DNA from: Chrysomallon squamiferum
Taxonomy: Eukaryota; Mollusca; Gastropoda; Neomphalida; Peltospiridae
Assembly (NCBI GenBank): GCA_012295275.1
Contig: CM022668.1
Location: forward strand, 12,890,522 to 12,910,521
Direction of reading: 5' to 3'
Length of the DNA stretch: 20,000 bases
The notes beneath the pieces were generated by a model. It saw only the letters and a program-made list of their open reading frames with translations. It was not told where the DNA came from and did not search any database. The position numbers and the translations under genes were made by a program. Positions 1 to 11,130 of this stretch are shown here, one piece after another (within the stretch, counting starts at the first letter, position 1; every line of letters starts with the position of its first letter).

Positions 1-820
1 GTATTAAAAAAAACAAAATGGTTGGTAGTGTTGATAGTATAGGCATGCATGAACACCTGCATAAGCAAACACAAACATACAGATACACAGACACACACAC
101 AGACAACACACACACACACACACACACACACATTCTCTCATACTTGAAATTCTTCCCTTACATGACTTCTAACCACATCAGAGATGAAAAAAAAAAAAAA
201 AATTAAAAAAATGAGTTGTCTGCTGTGTCATGAAGGGAAATGATTTAGCAGATTCTGTGTAACAGAAGTCTGCACGTGCTTCTGGTATTTCTCCAGCATC
301 AGTTCCACACGCACGCACGCGCACACACACACACAGAACACTTGATAAACACATTCTTTAGCACACATATACACAGAAACACTAAACACATTCCTACTAC
401 CTCTTCTATCATTAAAACTGCTACGACAAACACTACAGAATAATGAAATGCATAATAATAAAATGACTGGTTTAACCTCTGTTTTTTTTTGTATGATAGT
501 TGTAGTTGTTGAGGTGAGAGAGTTCATGTGATGATGCCGTACTGGTCACGCATTTTATGCATGTTCGTATATTTCAAAAGGTAAGGATTAAATGTGGGTG
601 TGGTTTGTGGTAGGGAGGAGATCAGGGTTGGTTAAGAATATTTTTTTGATTTTTTGTGTGGGACTTTTCAGATCAACGTCCATTGTTTTGTTCATCTGTG
701 TATGTTAAACATTTATTTTTTTTTTTGATCCACGGTTATCAGATATTAATATTGTTAAACGTAACTGGTTTTGATAGACACTTTTAGCAGTTCTTGTCAA
801 CTAATTATGAAGGTAACACA

Positions 821-858
<38 letters not shown>

Positions 859-870
859 ACAAAGCACTTG
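1..870. other. gene-free stretch with CA microsatellites
   Basis: I see no gene here. CA tracts lie at about 105-132, 302-334 and 821-855, with a poly-A run near 187-202 and short T runs near 481-490 and 715-726. Open frames in this stretch only translate the CA/TG repeats into TH/CV-type low-complexity peptides. Confidence 0.75.
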
Positions 871-894
871 ATACACACATTGTATAGTGCATAT

Positions 895-1047
895 GTATGT
901 ATATATATAATGTATGTATTATATGTATACATATATATATATGTGTGCATATTTATATGTGTTTGTATGTGTGTGTATATATATTTATATACATAGACGC
1001 ATACATACATACATGCTTACATATATATCAGAGACTGTATCTGTATA

Positions 1048-1101
<54 letters not shown>

Positions 1102-1140
1102 ACAAACAAACACACACACAAACACACACACAAACACACA
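895..1140. repeat. compound TA/TG/CATA/CA microsatellite
   Basis: Alternating TATG, TATA and TACA motifs (about 895-1065) pass into a CA tract (about 1065-1098) and then into CAAACACA units to about 1140. The two halves are partly complementary (TG-type then CA-type), so the RNA could fold back on itself. Confidence 0.85.
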
Positions 1141-1370
1141 TTCAATCTCTGACACATAAGTGCATATGTACATACGACAGTGCAATACGGTGTGTATACA
1201 ACATGTAGTGGTGCTCAAACACTGTTAGATTACTGACTGTGTGGAATGGTTCTGGTGTTGTGACATTAATTTTGTATGCTGCCTTAATTAGACGCATATT
1301 CCACTATTGATCTTATTCATGCAGCAACACTTGAAGATTGAAAACTAGCATGGGGATCACATGACGTGGA

Positions 1371-1463
1371 CAAAATGGAAGACTGTTTGACTACAGCTGT
1401 TTAACTGTTGTTGTTGTTTTGTTTTATAAATGTTTTTAATGTGTGTTTGTGTGATTTTGAGTA

Positions 1464-1494
<31 letters not shown>

Positions 1495-2153
1495 CAGATG
1501 GTTTAGCAAAATGGAAGACATATCACTGTTTGACTAGTTTGACTATAGATATTTTACTGTTGTTTTGTTTTTGTTTAAATGTTTTTAGTGTAAGCGTGTG
1601 ATTTTAAGTAAGAGAAAATGAAAGAGAAAATGAAAGAGACAAAGAGAGACAGACAGAGAGACAGACAGACAGCAAAATGGAAGATATATCATTTTTTGAC
1701 TGTAGTCGTTTTATTGTTGTTTTTGAATGTTTTTAGTTTAAGTGTGTCATATTAAGTAAGAGAGACAGACAGTTTTAACAAAATGGAAGATGTATCAGTG
1801 TTTGATTGCAGCTGTTTTACTGTTGTTGTTTTTTGAATGTGATATTGAGTAAGAGAGAAAATGAAATAGAAAAAGAGAGAAAAAAACAGAGAGAAAGAGA
1901 CACACAACAATATGGAAAATCTTTTGCTGTTTGACAACAGTTGTTTTGCTGTTGTCTTTTAAATGTGTTTTTTATATAGTGTGTCATTTTGAGTAAGAGA
2001 AGATGCAAGAGAGAAAGAAAGATACAGAGAGAGACAGAGAGACAGACGGATAGCAAAATGGAAGATATATCACTGTTTGACTGTAGCTGTTTATTGGGTT
2101 TTTTTTAATGTTTTTCATGTAGATGTTTAATTTTCAGTAACAGAGAAAATGAA

Positions 2154-2226
<73 letters not shown>

Positions 2227-2345
2227 AAAATGGAAGGTGGCCACTGCTTGACTAAGCTATTCTACTGGTGTAATTTTTATTTATTTATTTATTTAAATAT
2301 TTTTATTGCAAGATCATTTTGAGTAAAAGAAAGGGGGAGAGAGAG
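1371..2345 (+). repeat. seven-copy higher-order tandem repeat with embedded GA microsatellites
   Basis: Seven diverged units each begin with CAAAATGGAAG or a close variant, at about 1371, 1507, 1673, 1779, 1908, 2054 and 2226 (spacing 106-172 bp). Each continues with ATCACTGTTTGACT-like sequence, then GCTGTTTTACTGTTGTT, a TTTTTGAATGTTTTTA stretch, GTGTGATTTTGAGTAAGAGA, and finally a GA-rich tract. Unit length varies mainly because the terminal GA or GACA tract has expanded differently in each copy. No coding potential is seen. This is a diverged satellite-like array of unknown family. Confidence 0.85.
2154..2225. repeat. (TA)n-(GA)n microsatellite
   Basis: About 11 TA dinucleotides run directly into about 25 GA dinucleotides. 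The tract forms the tail of the sixth unit of the surrounding higher-order repeat and is its longest pure expansion. Confidence 0.95.
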
Positions 2346-2765
2346 AAACATTACAGTTCCTCAGCAAAAAAACAAAACAACCCCCTTAAACCTGGACAGC
2401 TATATTAGTAATACGGCCTTGACCTTAGACACATACACACTCACACTCTAACCATTCAACAAATTTCCTGATATGTCAATAACAAATATTTGATATGCAA
2501 TAGGTGACAATAGAATATCAACCAATATAGTGTAGTGGATTGTAAAATAAATATTTTATTTTCTTCTTGGTCTGGAAGGCGAGCAAGGTGAAGGTCATTG
2601 TGGTAACATCATATCGATTAATAACGTCTGTGTACAACATTTGTTTTTGTGATTACCTGTAATTAGCAAACACACCTGTGTCTAGGTGTAGGATTATTGA
2701 TAAATGGGTTAATCTGAAGTAGATTTATCATGTCAGTGTTTCTGGTGTAAGTTAAATATTATCAT
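2346..2765. other. unique gene-free sequence
   Basis: Mostly unique AT-rich sequence with a somewhat more balanced patch near 2565-2700. I find no long open frame, splice-flanked exon or RNA gene that I can support. Confidence 0.5.
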
Positions 2766-3200
2766 ATTTCTAAAAAAAATTAATTAATTAATTAATTTAT
2801 TTATTTTACTTATTTATTTACTCATTGTTTATTTTTATATGAATTATTTTTTTATATATTTTTTTGTTTGTATTCATTTTATTTTACTTTTATTTATTTA
2901 TTTTATTAATTTTTTAAATTCAATTTTATTTTGTTTTATTTTTATGCATTTTAATTTACTTTCAATTATGTTTTTATTTATCGAAGTTTTTTTTTTTTAA
3001 ATTTGTTTTATATTAACCCACTTTTTAAAAATTATTTTACTTCTACATAATTTAATTTATTATTGAATTTTTTTTTTTTTTCTAATGTTTAATATTGATT
3101 AAATTATTTTTTTAGTTTTAGATTTAGTATTGCATTTGATTTATTATTTTCAGAAGAAATTAATTTGGTTTTTTTCTGTTCTTAGTTTTACTTAATTAAA
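2766..3200. repeat. TTTA/T-rich low-complexity tract
   Basis: Degenerate TTAA and TTTA tetranucleotide repeats with runs of T give an extremely A+T-rich stretch that has no gene. Confidence 0.8.
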
Positions 3201-3245
3201 TTGGTTATCTATGTATTTACTACAGATGTGTACTTTCATACTAAT

Positions 3246-3399
3246 GTACATGCATACATACATACATACATATATACATTCATACATACATACATACATA
3301 CATATCTTATACAGGTATATATTTTCTTCTGAGTCTTTATCATAAACAAACACTACAAAGTTAAAACAGTTTATTTCATATGTGTAATAACTGAGATAT

Positions 3400-3442
<43 letters not shown>
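3246..3442. repeat. (CATA)n and (CA)n microsatellites
   Basis: CATA units at about 3246-3304 are followed by about 95 bp of ordinary sequence and a pure CA tract of about 21 units at 3401-3442. Confidence 0.9.
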
Positions 3443-3447
<5 letters not shown>

Positions 3448-4236
3448 GTAGATAACTAAACCTCATCATAAAATTATTATCCATGTATTCTCTTCAAATG
3501 ACAATGCACATAATGAAGGAAAGTCTGTAGAGGCTTCCACTGTCAATATAACATGGTGGCTACATCGGCCACGTTGTTGTCATCTGATGATGCATCAGAT
3601 ATTGATGTGTGGCTTTGTATCAGAAACTGATTGCGATTAATAATAGAATAGTTTGTTTTTAACGTTAAAATGTGTAACGCCAGCCAAACTGGTGTTTTTG
3701 TTTGATGAATGTTTTAATAAAAAGTTTTGTGGATTTTTTAAAAAATTTTAATTTTTTTATTTTTTGTGTATCTTTTGGTGGTCAATTAAATTTCTGAGTT
3801 GGTGTTTTTATTTTATTTTTAATTTTTTAAATTTTTTTAATATTTTTTTATCTTTGAACATTTTCATATAAAGGTTCTAATTTTTAAAAAGGTAAATTTG
3901 GGAGTTTTTAAAGCTTTTTTTTAATTATCTTTATTATTATCAGAGTTTAATTTCAGAGGAGGCTGCATTTAAAAACTTTTATCTCATTTTTATGTGTTTT
4001 TTTAATTATTTTTGTTTTATATTTCTTGCTAGTTAAATTATTTAGTTTACTTTTGAGAATTCTTTTCTGAAAGTTGGAATTTTTAATATATTTTTTTTAA
4101 ATGTGTTTAATACTTTATCACAATTGCTTCTTCCAAGTTAGTGAACATATATCAATATTTACTTACATAACAGTATTAGCTTATTACTGTCAACTTGTAG
4201 ATGAATAACAATAAAATAAACTTGAACCATGATTAA
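3443..4236. other. gene-free AT-rich sequence
   Basis: No gene seen. A balanced patch at about 3500-3640 contains a short inverted repeat, ATCTGATG-ATG-CATCAGAT, at 3582-3600. From about 3720 the sequence becomes T-rich and low in complexity. Confidence 0.55.
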
Positions 4237-4322
4237 TTTGCCATAGTTTTCAACTAGTTTATATATATATATATACTAGTTGAAATGTATTGTAAGTCAT
4301 AATTTTTGAAAACTATGGCAAA
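4237..4322. repeat. nested inverted repeat (hairpin or MITE-like)
   Basis: The outer arms are TTTGCCATAGTTTTCA (4237-4252) and TGAAAACTATGGCAAA (4307-4322), perfect reverse complements of 16 nt. Nested inside are the arms TTTCAACTAGT (4248-4258) and ACTAGTTGAAA (4275-4285) around a TA-repeat core. The element is 86 bp with no coding frame. It could be a tiny non-autonomous DNA element or a cruciform-forming AT palindrome. Confidence 0.85.
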
Positions 4323-4339
4323 AAAAGTATTTACTCTTA

Positions 4340-4430
4340 CTACCTCTGATACTGCTGTTACTACTACAACTACTTCTACAACTACCACTACCACTGCTGC
4401 CACTACTATTACTACTATCACAGCTCTTAC
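4340..4430. repeat. imperfect ACT/ATT triplet repeat
   Basis: An interrupted ACT/ACC/ATT triplet tract. The Thr-rich frame it creates is a by-product of the repeat. Confidence 0.8.
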
Positions 4431-4557
4431 TCTATCTTCATTTATCTTATTCCTTCAGTGCTCTTTCTTTTTTCCATTCTCTTTCTCTCTTATTTCATAA
4501 CTATATCTCTTTCCATCTTCCAGTTTTTCTGTCTCTGTTTCGCTCTTATTCTTTCAA

Positions 4558-5124
<567 letters not shown>

Positions 5125-5500
5125 GTCTTAGTAGTAGTAGTAGTAGTAGTAATGTAGTGGTGGTGGTGGTAATAGCAGTAGTAGTAGTACTGGTTGAAGT
5201 AGTAGTAGTAGTAGTGGCAGTAATAGCAGTAGTAGTAGTAGTAGTATTAGTAGTAGCAATAGTACTAGTGGTAGTAGTAATAGTAGTAGTGGTAGTAGTA
5301 GTGGTAGCAGCAGTAGTAGCAGCAGTAGTAGTAGTAGTAGTACTAGCAGTAGTTGTAGTAGTGGTGGTAGTTGAAGCAGTAATAGTAGTGTTTTTAATAG
5401 CAGAAGTATCAGCAGTAGTAACAGTATTAAGTAGTTGAAGTAATAGTAATAGTAGAAGCAGTAATAGTAGTAGTAGTAGTGGTGGTAGTAGTAGTAATAA
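5125..5500. repeat. (TAG/GTA)n imperfect triplet field
   Basis: About 375 bp of TAG/GTA triplets with scattered GCA, GTG and AAT substitutions. The valine-rich frame across it is a repeat artefact. Confidence 0.95.
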
Positions 5501-5721
5501 CAGTAATAATGATGATAAAAGCAGTCATAATTTTAATTTTAATGATAAAAATAAATAATACTAGTAATAATAAAATGATAACGGTGGTGATAATGATAAT
5601 TGTAATAATAATGTAATTAGAATAGCAGCAGTAGCAACAGCAACAACGTCATCAGAAATTGTAGTAGTTGTTAAAATAATTACAGCAACAATCGTAATAT
5701 AATTTTTCCAACAACAATAAA

Positions 5722-5776
<55 letters not shown>

Positions 5777-5952
5777 GTAATATAATGACAATAATAATAA
5801 TAGTAATATAATGATGATAATAATAGGAAGATACTACTACTACTACTACCACAACTGCTACTACTACTACTAATAATAATAATAAAAATAAAATAACAAT
5901 AATTTAAAAAATAACAATGACAATAGTAATAATAATAAAACAATGCACTATA
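5501..5952. repeat. AAT-rich triplet field
   Basis: AAT/AAC/ATG triplets, purest at about 5726-5775, followed by ACT triplets at about 5830-5870 and further AAT. No gene is seen. Confidence 0.85.
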
Positions 5953-5972
5953 GTATTGCTACTACTTCTGCA

Positions 5973-6003
<31 letters not shown>

Positions 6004-6215
6004 TTACTACTACTACTACTACTATTACTATTTCTACAACTGCTACTGCTACCACTATCACTGCTACTGCTGCTACTCCTACTGCAGCTGCTACTACAAC
6101 CACAACAACTACTCCTACTCCTACTACCACAACAACTACTCCTACTCCTACTACTCCTACTACTACGGCTACTATTAATAATAACAGCAGCAATATAATA
6201 ATAATAACAATAAGA
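5953..6215. repeat. (ACT)n imperfect triplet field
   Basis: About 230 bp of ACT/ACC/CCT triplets decaying into AAT and AAG. In sequence sense it is the reverse complement of the TAG field at 5125-5500. It ends right beside the CpG-richer island, so it may sit in the 5' flank of a promoter. Confidence 0.9.
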
Positions 6216-6382
6216 AGAAGAAAAACGTGTCCAGTACTTGTTTTGTTTTTCTCTCTCCGAGTTTCACTATTGAACTCGGCAGCTCTGGAAAACTCTGGCA
6301 CGCAGTGAAAACACACACAAAGCTTCGTATCGCCGTTGAAAACTTATTGATTATTTCTCCTCCTCGATAACTGTTCGTCGCC

Positions 6383-6478
6383 ATGGAAGGCGAGCCTAAC
6401 AACGACCCAATTACAAAGAGGCTGATAAGCAGCAAGTTATGCGCTGGATATTCAGCATTATTTATGTATCATGGCTGA
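6383..6478 (+). other. upstream open reading frame 1 (31 codons)
   Basis: It starts at a strong-context ATG (GCCATGG) inside the candidate 5' leader and reads MEGEPNNDPITKRL at its N-terminus, stopping at TGA 6476-6478. I do not recognise the peptide. If the leader is transcribed, this would be the best-context start codon ahead of the proposed main start at 6708. It would either repress main-frame translation or be the N-terminus of a different product. Confidence 0.35.
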
Positions 6479-6681
6479 ACGCTGGTGGTGGAAGCGATAG
6501 CAGCAGCTACGTGCTATTGCTCTTTAATTGTTCGTTCGTTTGTTCGTCGTTCGTTCGTACTCTTCCACGTGAAAAATATGGATTGGACTGCGTAGTTGTT
6601 GCTGCTGCTGCTGACGATGATGACGATAGAATGGCACATTGTGGTGGCGACGTAGTCGAGCGAGGGTTGACTGCGACCTGA
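6439..6681 (+). other. upstream open reading frame 2 (80 codons)
   Basis: An ATG-initiated frame overlapping upstream frame 1 out of register. Its product contains a hydrophobic stretch (YVLLLFNCSFVCSSFV) and an AAAADDDDD run from GCTGCTGCTGCT and GATGATGAC triplets. It resembles no family I know and is probably a chance frame in the 5' leader. Confidence 0.2.
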
Positions 6682-6703
6682 TCTGGTTTAGTGTGGTCAA
6701 GAC

Positions 6704-6718
6704 ATGAATGGATTATGA
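6704..6718 (+). other. minimal overlapping uORF (4 codons)
   Basis: ATG AAT GGA TTA TGA overlaps the proposed start at 6708 (ACATGAATGG), so two start codons four bases apart compete. Such an arrangement could modulate initiation if this leader is used. Confidence 0.3.
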
Positions 6719-6812
6719 CGTTGACGAAGGCATAATGCATGATGCAAAAAACCAGAGAATGGGACGAATTCGCAAAATTGTGTCGGGTCTGAGCGATATA
6801 GATTCTTTGGTG
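6708..6812 (+). CDS. candidate alternative first coding exon of the Cav-beta gene
   Basis: This 35-codon open frame starts at ATG 6708, directly after an in-frame TGA (6705-6707), and ends at a plausible donor (TTGGTG|GTAAAT, GT at 6813-6814). The phase-0 end matches the phase-0 acceptor at 17077, so the joined protein would read ...[15 protein letters not shown]. The N-terminus is acidic (MDYDVDEGIMHD), then basic and amphipathic (KNQRMGRIRKIVSGL). Animal beta subunits are known to use short alternative first exons joined directly to the conserved GSADS segment, with N-termini that set gating and membrane targeting. I do not recognise this exact peptide. The donor is moderate, the -3 base of the start is T, and the intron would be ~10.3 kb, so the assignment rests on composition, phase and gene architecture. 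Confidence 0.5.
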
Positions 6813-7109
6813 GTAAATAGTTTTGACTGTGTTTTGTGTTTGTTTGTTCGTTTGTTTCTGTCGTCGTTGTTGTTGTAGATGTGATCTGTGTTGTCGTAAT
6901 GTGAAAACATGTCTGCTGAAGTAATGGCTGTCTAGAAAGAATGTTTTTTGTTTTTTTGTGTTTTGTTTTTGTTTTGTTTTTTGTTTTTTTTCAGAAAAGG
7001 ATTTGCGTAAAATATTTAGTAATAAAATTTGTTTTATTTGTGGGTTCATCCTGGTTTTAATATTTATGTAAAATTGTATCTGAATTAGTGAGTCTCTCTG
7101 TCTTAAACA

Positions 7110-7124
7110 TTATTATTATTGTAA

Positions 7125-7165
<41 letters not shown>
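7110..7165. repeat. (ATT)n microsatellite
   Basis: An ATT tract of about 18 triplets, interrupted once near 7120-7130. Confidence 0.9.
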
Positions 7166-7431
7166 TTAAATATTTCTAATTCCAAATATGAAGTCCATGA
7201 TTCACTATAAAACGTTCTTATATTATCTCATACAATCATGATACAATAACGAGCATTTTAATCTCTTTCATTACACTTTCAATATTATTACTTACTCTGT
7301 GTATGTGAAATAACAACTGATATTTAACATTCTCTGATAAACTAACATATTACACAGACCACTTTAACATGTAAATATGTTAATACAACAACACTTACAG
7401 ACATTCTTGAATATAAATAAAACAAAATACT

Positions 7432-7543
7432 GCTACTACTACTACTACTGCTACAACTACTCGTATTTCTATTACTACTACTACTATTGCTACTACTGCT
7501 GCTACTACATCTGTAATTACTGCTATTATTATTATTATTATTA
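7432..7543. repeat. imperfect ACT/ATT triplet tract
   Basis: CTACTACT triplets with GCT, ACA and TCG interruptions decay into ATT. The orientation matches the larger ACT fields at 5953 and 16150. Confidence 0.85.
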
Positions 7544-7734
7544 AGAATGAATTTGTGACTTTAGTTAGGGTTTCTTTTGGTTTTTACTTTCTTCTTCTTA
7601 CTGGAGTGATCCAGTTTTCAGTTGTACTTGAGTATGACTCACTTATAATAATATTAAAATGAATTATTTTTCATTTTATTTTAACTGGATTTTGGGTGGT
7701 TTTTTGGGCCATTTTACAACTGTATTAATATTTT

Positions 7735-7862
7735 AATTTAATTTAAATTAATTTTATTTTATTTTGTTTTGTTTTGTTTTGTTTTGTTTTGTTTTGTTTT
7801 ATTTTATTTTATTTGTTTATTTATTTATTTATTTTTTTCCTGTATTATTTTTTTTATATATT

Positions 7863-7910
<48 letters not shown>

Positions 7911-8315
7911 TTATTCATTATTTATTTATTTTCTGTTCCTGTACAAATAATGTATTATATAATTAAAGTAAATATTTTTTATTTTTTTTTATATAGTTTT
8001 ATGATTAATATCGAGGTTTTGGGCTAATCTAAGCATTTATTTATTTATTTATTTATTTATTTTTTTTTTTTTTTTTTTACTTGTTTGTTTGTTTGTTTAT
8101 TTATTTACTTATTTATTTATTGACTTATTTACTTATTTATTTGTTTATTTACTTATTTAATTTATTTATTAACTTATTTATTTATTCATTTGTTTATTTA
8201 TTTATTTATTTACTTAATTATTGATTTATTTACTTATTTATTGATTTATTCACTTATATATTTATTTACTTATTTATTGACTTATTTATTTTATTTATTT
8301 ATTTATTTATATGAA
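7735..8315. repeat. TTTTG pentamer and TTTA tetramer field
   Basis: TTTTG repeats about nine times at 7757-7800. TTTA/TTTAT arrays follow at 7800-7930 and, with TTTG and CTTA variants, at about 8034-8310. It is almost free of G and C and has no gene. Confidence 0.9.
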
Positions 8316-8689
8316 GAAGCTTGTTTATACTGGAAAATAGAATCATCTTTCAACTATTCTTAATGCTAGTAGATATTGCATTTGCTTTGTCAAATAATCT
8401 CTCATAAGACAGACAATGTAATAATTCTTATTTTTATTTTTGTATTTTTATTTTTATATTTTTTCAGCCTTCATTGAACATAAGAAGTTAATTATAGGTT
8501 TACCGCTAGATTATTAATATCCTGATTGATTGTATTGATGGTAACCATAGCAACTTGCAGATAAATAACGAGATAAATGTGATGACTTGGAAAGTGCAGT
8601 TTGAATGATGAATTTAATTTGAGTAATCGGCCAAATTAAAACTTGAGATATTTTAATCTTTTGCACCACTGGATGACTTTTATTATTTA

Positions 8690-8815
8690 TTTTATGTTTT
8701 AAGAATTTAATTTTTTCTTTCTTTATTTATTTCTTTGTTTATTTTCTTTATTTATTTTTTTTTTTCTTTTTTTTTTGTTTTTTTTTTATTTATTTAATGA
8801 TTTTAAAATTTTTAT
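8690..8815. repeat. T-rich low-complexity tract
   Basis: TTTC/TTTA motifs with long T runs. Confidence 0.8.
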
Positions 8816-9075
8816 ATCATCAACATTAATTCCCATTCTAATACCTTTTTTATTATTATCTGTATAAACAGTAGTGATGTAATACAGTGTTAAACGTTAT
8901 TAACTTAATTATATTAGTTAAATGTGTATTATAACGAGGAATAACTTGTATTACACGTTTTAAAATTAAAACCTGTAGAACATTTTAAAACATAAAATGT
9001 AATACTGTAACACTGTGTACCACGATGGTAAAGAAATTAATTAAATTTTGAAAATGATTGTTTTAAACAGTACTG

Positions 9076-9078
<3 letters not shown>

Positions 9079-9147
<69 letters not shown>
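9079..9147. repeat. (CT)n microsatellite
   Basis: A pure CT run of about 34 units. It is the reverse complement of the GA run 208 bp downstream (9355-9414), so both could pair in a transcript. Confidence 0.97.
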
Positions 9148-9150
<3 letters not shown>

Positions 9151-9321
9151 GTCTTAAAATTTTAATTTAAATATTTTCTCGTGCACTTCAGCTGTCAGTG
9201 TCAATGTCTGAGGTGAAACATTTATTTACAATTACTGATATTAAAAATATTGATATTTCTCAAACGTATCTGCACATTATTGAGTCAGTGTGTTTGTGAA
9301 TGAGAAAGTTTTGAGCCTGTT

Positions 9322-9342
9322 TGTGTGTGGGTGGGTGGGTGG

Positions 9343-9414
<72 letters not shown>
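9322..9414. repeat. GGGT/GT then (GA)n microsatellite
   Basis: GGTGGGTG repeats and GT dinucleotides lead into a pure GA run of 30 units at 9355-9414. The GGGT cluster (four short G runs at about 9328-9343) could form a G-quadruplex on the + strand. Confidence 0.95.
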
Positions 9415-9420
<6 letters not shown>

Positions 9421-10305
9421 ATGAATTATTTTTTATAATTGTAGATTGTTGTTTTTTGTGGGGGGGGGGTCTTTTCCCTGTGTGTGTGTGTATGTGTATA
9501 TATGTGTAAATGTCTGTGTTAGTATTTTGGAAGTTGTCTTTTTTAATGTATATTTATGCACTTTTTTATTTTTATGTTTGTGTATGTTTTGTTGTTGTTG
9601 TCTGTACAGTTTGTGTCTGTAAGTTAGAGAGAGAGAGAGAGAGACCAACACAGTATATGTTTGAATGTATTGAATCATAAGCTGAAATCATAAACAAAAA
9701 AATTTGAATAAAACAAAAGAAATAATAAAATCACTATTCCAAAAATAATAATAATAATAAAATAAAAAGAAATAAATTTAAAACATTATATTTTTTTACA
9801 AAATTTACAATTCTAACAATTCAGCATACTACTACGAACAAGACAAAACAACAATTCAAGAAATACTTCTTTGACCCAGAAATACTTTTCACTAACTTTT
9901 AGCTCGCAAACTGTAAACACCAACAAAACCAAACTCTTTTACACCTGTCGGTATTCTTGGAATTTCTCTGTTAAAGATATTTTATTTATTCTTAACCAGC
10001 TGGTTTCTTCTCACCTCATCTTACACAAACATCCAACAGAATTCCAGTAAAAAAAAAAAAAAAACATTAGACAGTTCCATGCCCAAATTTTTGTAAAAAA
10101 AAATGAAATTTCATGGTTCTGGTACTGCAGTGTTAAGAGTCATTTGTCAGTAAGTTTGTGCAATTCAAGATGGACTAATCAGATTAGATGTAAGTCTGAT
10201 GGATGGTGTGTTGTGTTAATTTGTGTCTGTATTTGGCAGGGAATTAATTTGCGTTTTGAAACAGAGCGGATTTTTGATACATGCCAGAAATTGTAGGAAT
10301 ACACA

Positions 10306-10308
<3 letters not shown>

Positions 10309-10364
<56 letters not shown>
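10309..10364. repeat. (GA)n microsatellite
   Basis: A pure GA run of about 28 units directly after a short CA tract. This is another potential pairing partner for the CT run at 9079-9147. Confidence 0.97.
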
Positions 10365-10367
<3 letters not shown>

Positions 10368-10744
10368 TAGAATACAGATATATAGATACTACTGGTATAT
10401 AAAATATGCCAGGTATGTGAATCCAGGAAGGATCATAATATTAAATATATATAGAGATATCCACACATACACTTGTTCATCCATACATACCTAAACATAA
10501 ATATTTATAATTATATAAGTCTTTATTTTTAAACTTTTTTAACCTAGGCTCTAGTTCCCATATTAGTTTTATCCTAAATAAAAATATTTGTTATATAATA
10601 CAATACAATGTACAGTACAGTAATACAATATATATTTTATACAGGAAATTGTTACAGTTTCTTTTTATTAAGTTTTAACGTAGACATTTGTTTATATATA
10701 TGTACATAGAGAATTCTGTTAGGTTCAGTTTATAGATATATAAG

Positions 10745-11130
10745 TATGTGTGTCTGTGTATATGTATGTATTTGTGTATGTGTATGTATATGTATCTATG
10801 TATAAATATGTATATCTTTATGTGTGTGTCTTTGTTTATATGTTAACACACCATTACCTGTGTTCATACACAACACACACACACACAGACATGCACAGAC
10901 ACACAGAGACACACACACAGATACACACACATACACACACAAACACACACAAACAGACACATACACATATACACAAACACACACACAGATACACACATAC
11001 ATACTCACACACAGATACACACACACAGATACACACACACAGATACACACACAACACACACACACACAAACACACAGACAGACACACAGACAGACACACA
11101 CAGGCACACAGGCACACACACACACACAAA
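10745..11130. repeat. TG/TATG block facing a long CA-rich block
   Basis: TGTGTATGTATG-type repeats at about 10745-10845 are followed by about 260 bp of CA repeats with AGATACACAC, CAGACAGA and CAGGCACA variants (about 10868-11130). The blocks have opposite sense and could fold together in RNA. The long TH- and VC-rich frames are repeat artefacts. Confidence 0.95.

Larger units (their letters stand above)
6216..6707 (+). promoter_or_regulatory. CpG-richer island: candidate promoter and 5' leader
   Basis: This ~490-bp stretch is the least repetitive, most GC- and CpG-containing part of the first 17 kb, with many TCG, CGT and GCG motifs and a (TTCG) cluster at about 6530-6560. It lies immediately upstream of the candidate first coding exon at 6708-6812. 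I see no convincing TATA box and cannot fix a transcription start. Its composition and position support a promoter plus 5' untranslated leader of the calcium channel beta subunit gene. That is inference from composition, not from recognised factor sites. Confidence 0.45.

Noticed and set aside
5157-6316. Poly-Val, poly-Leu and poly-Thr frames on both strands
   Set aside because: All are readings of TAG/ACT/AAT triplet repeats; no ordinary codon composition or conserved residues.
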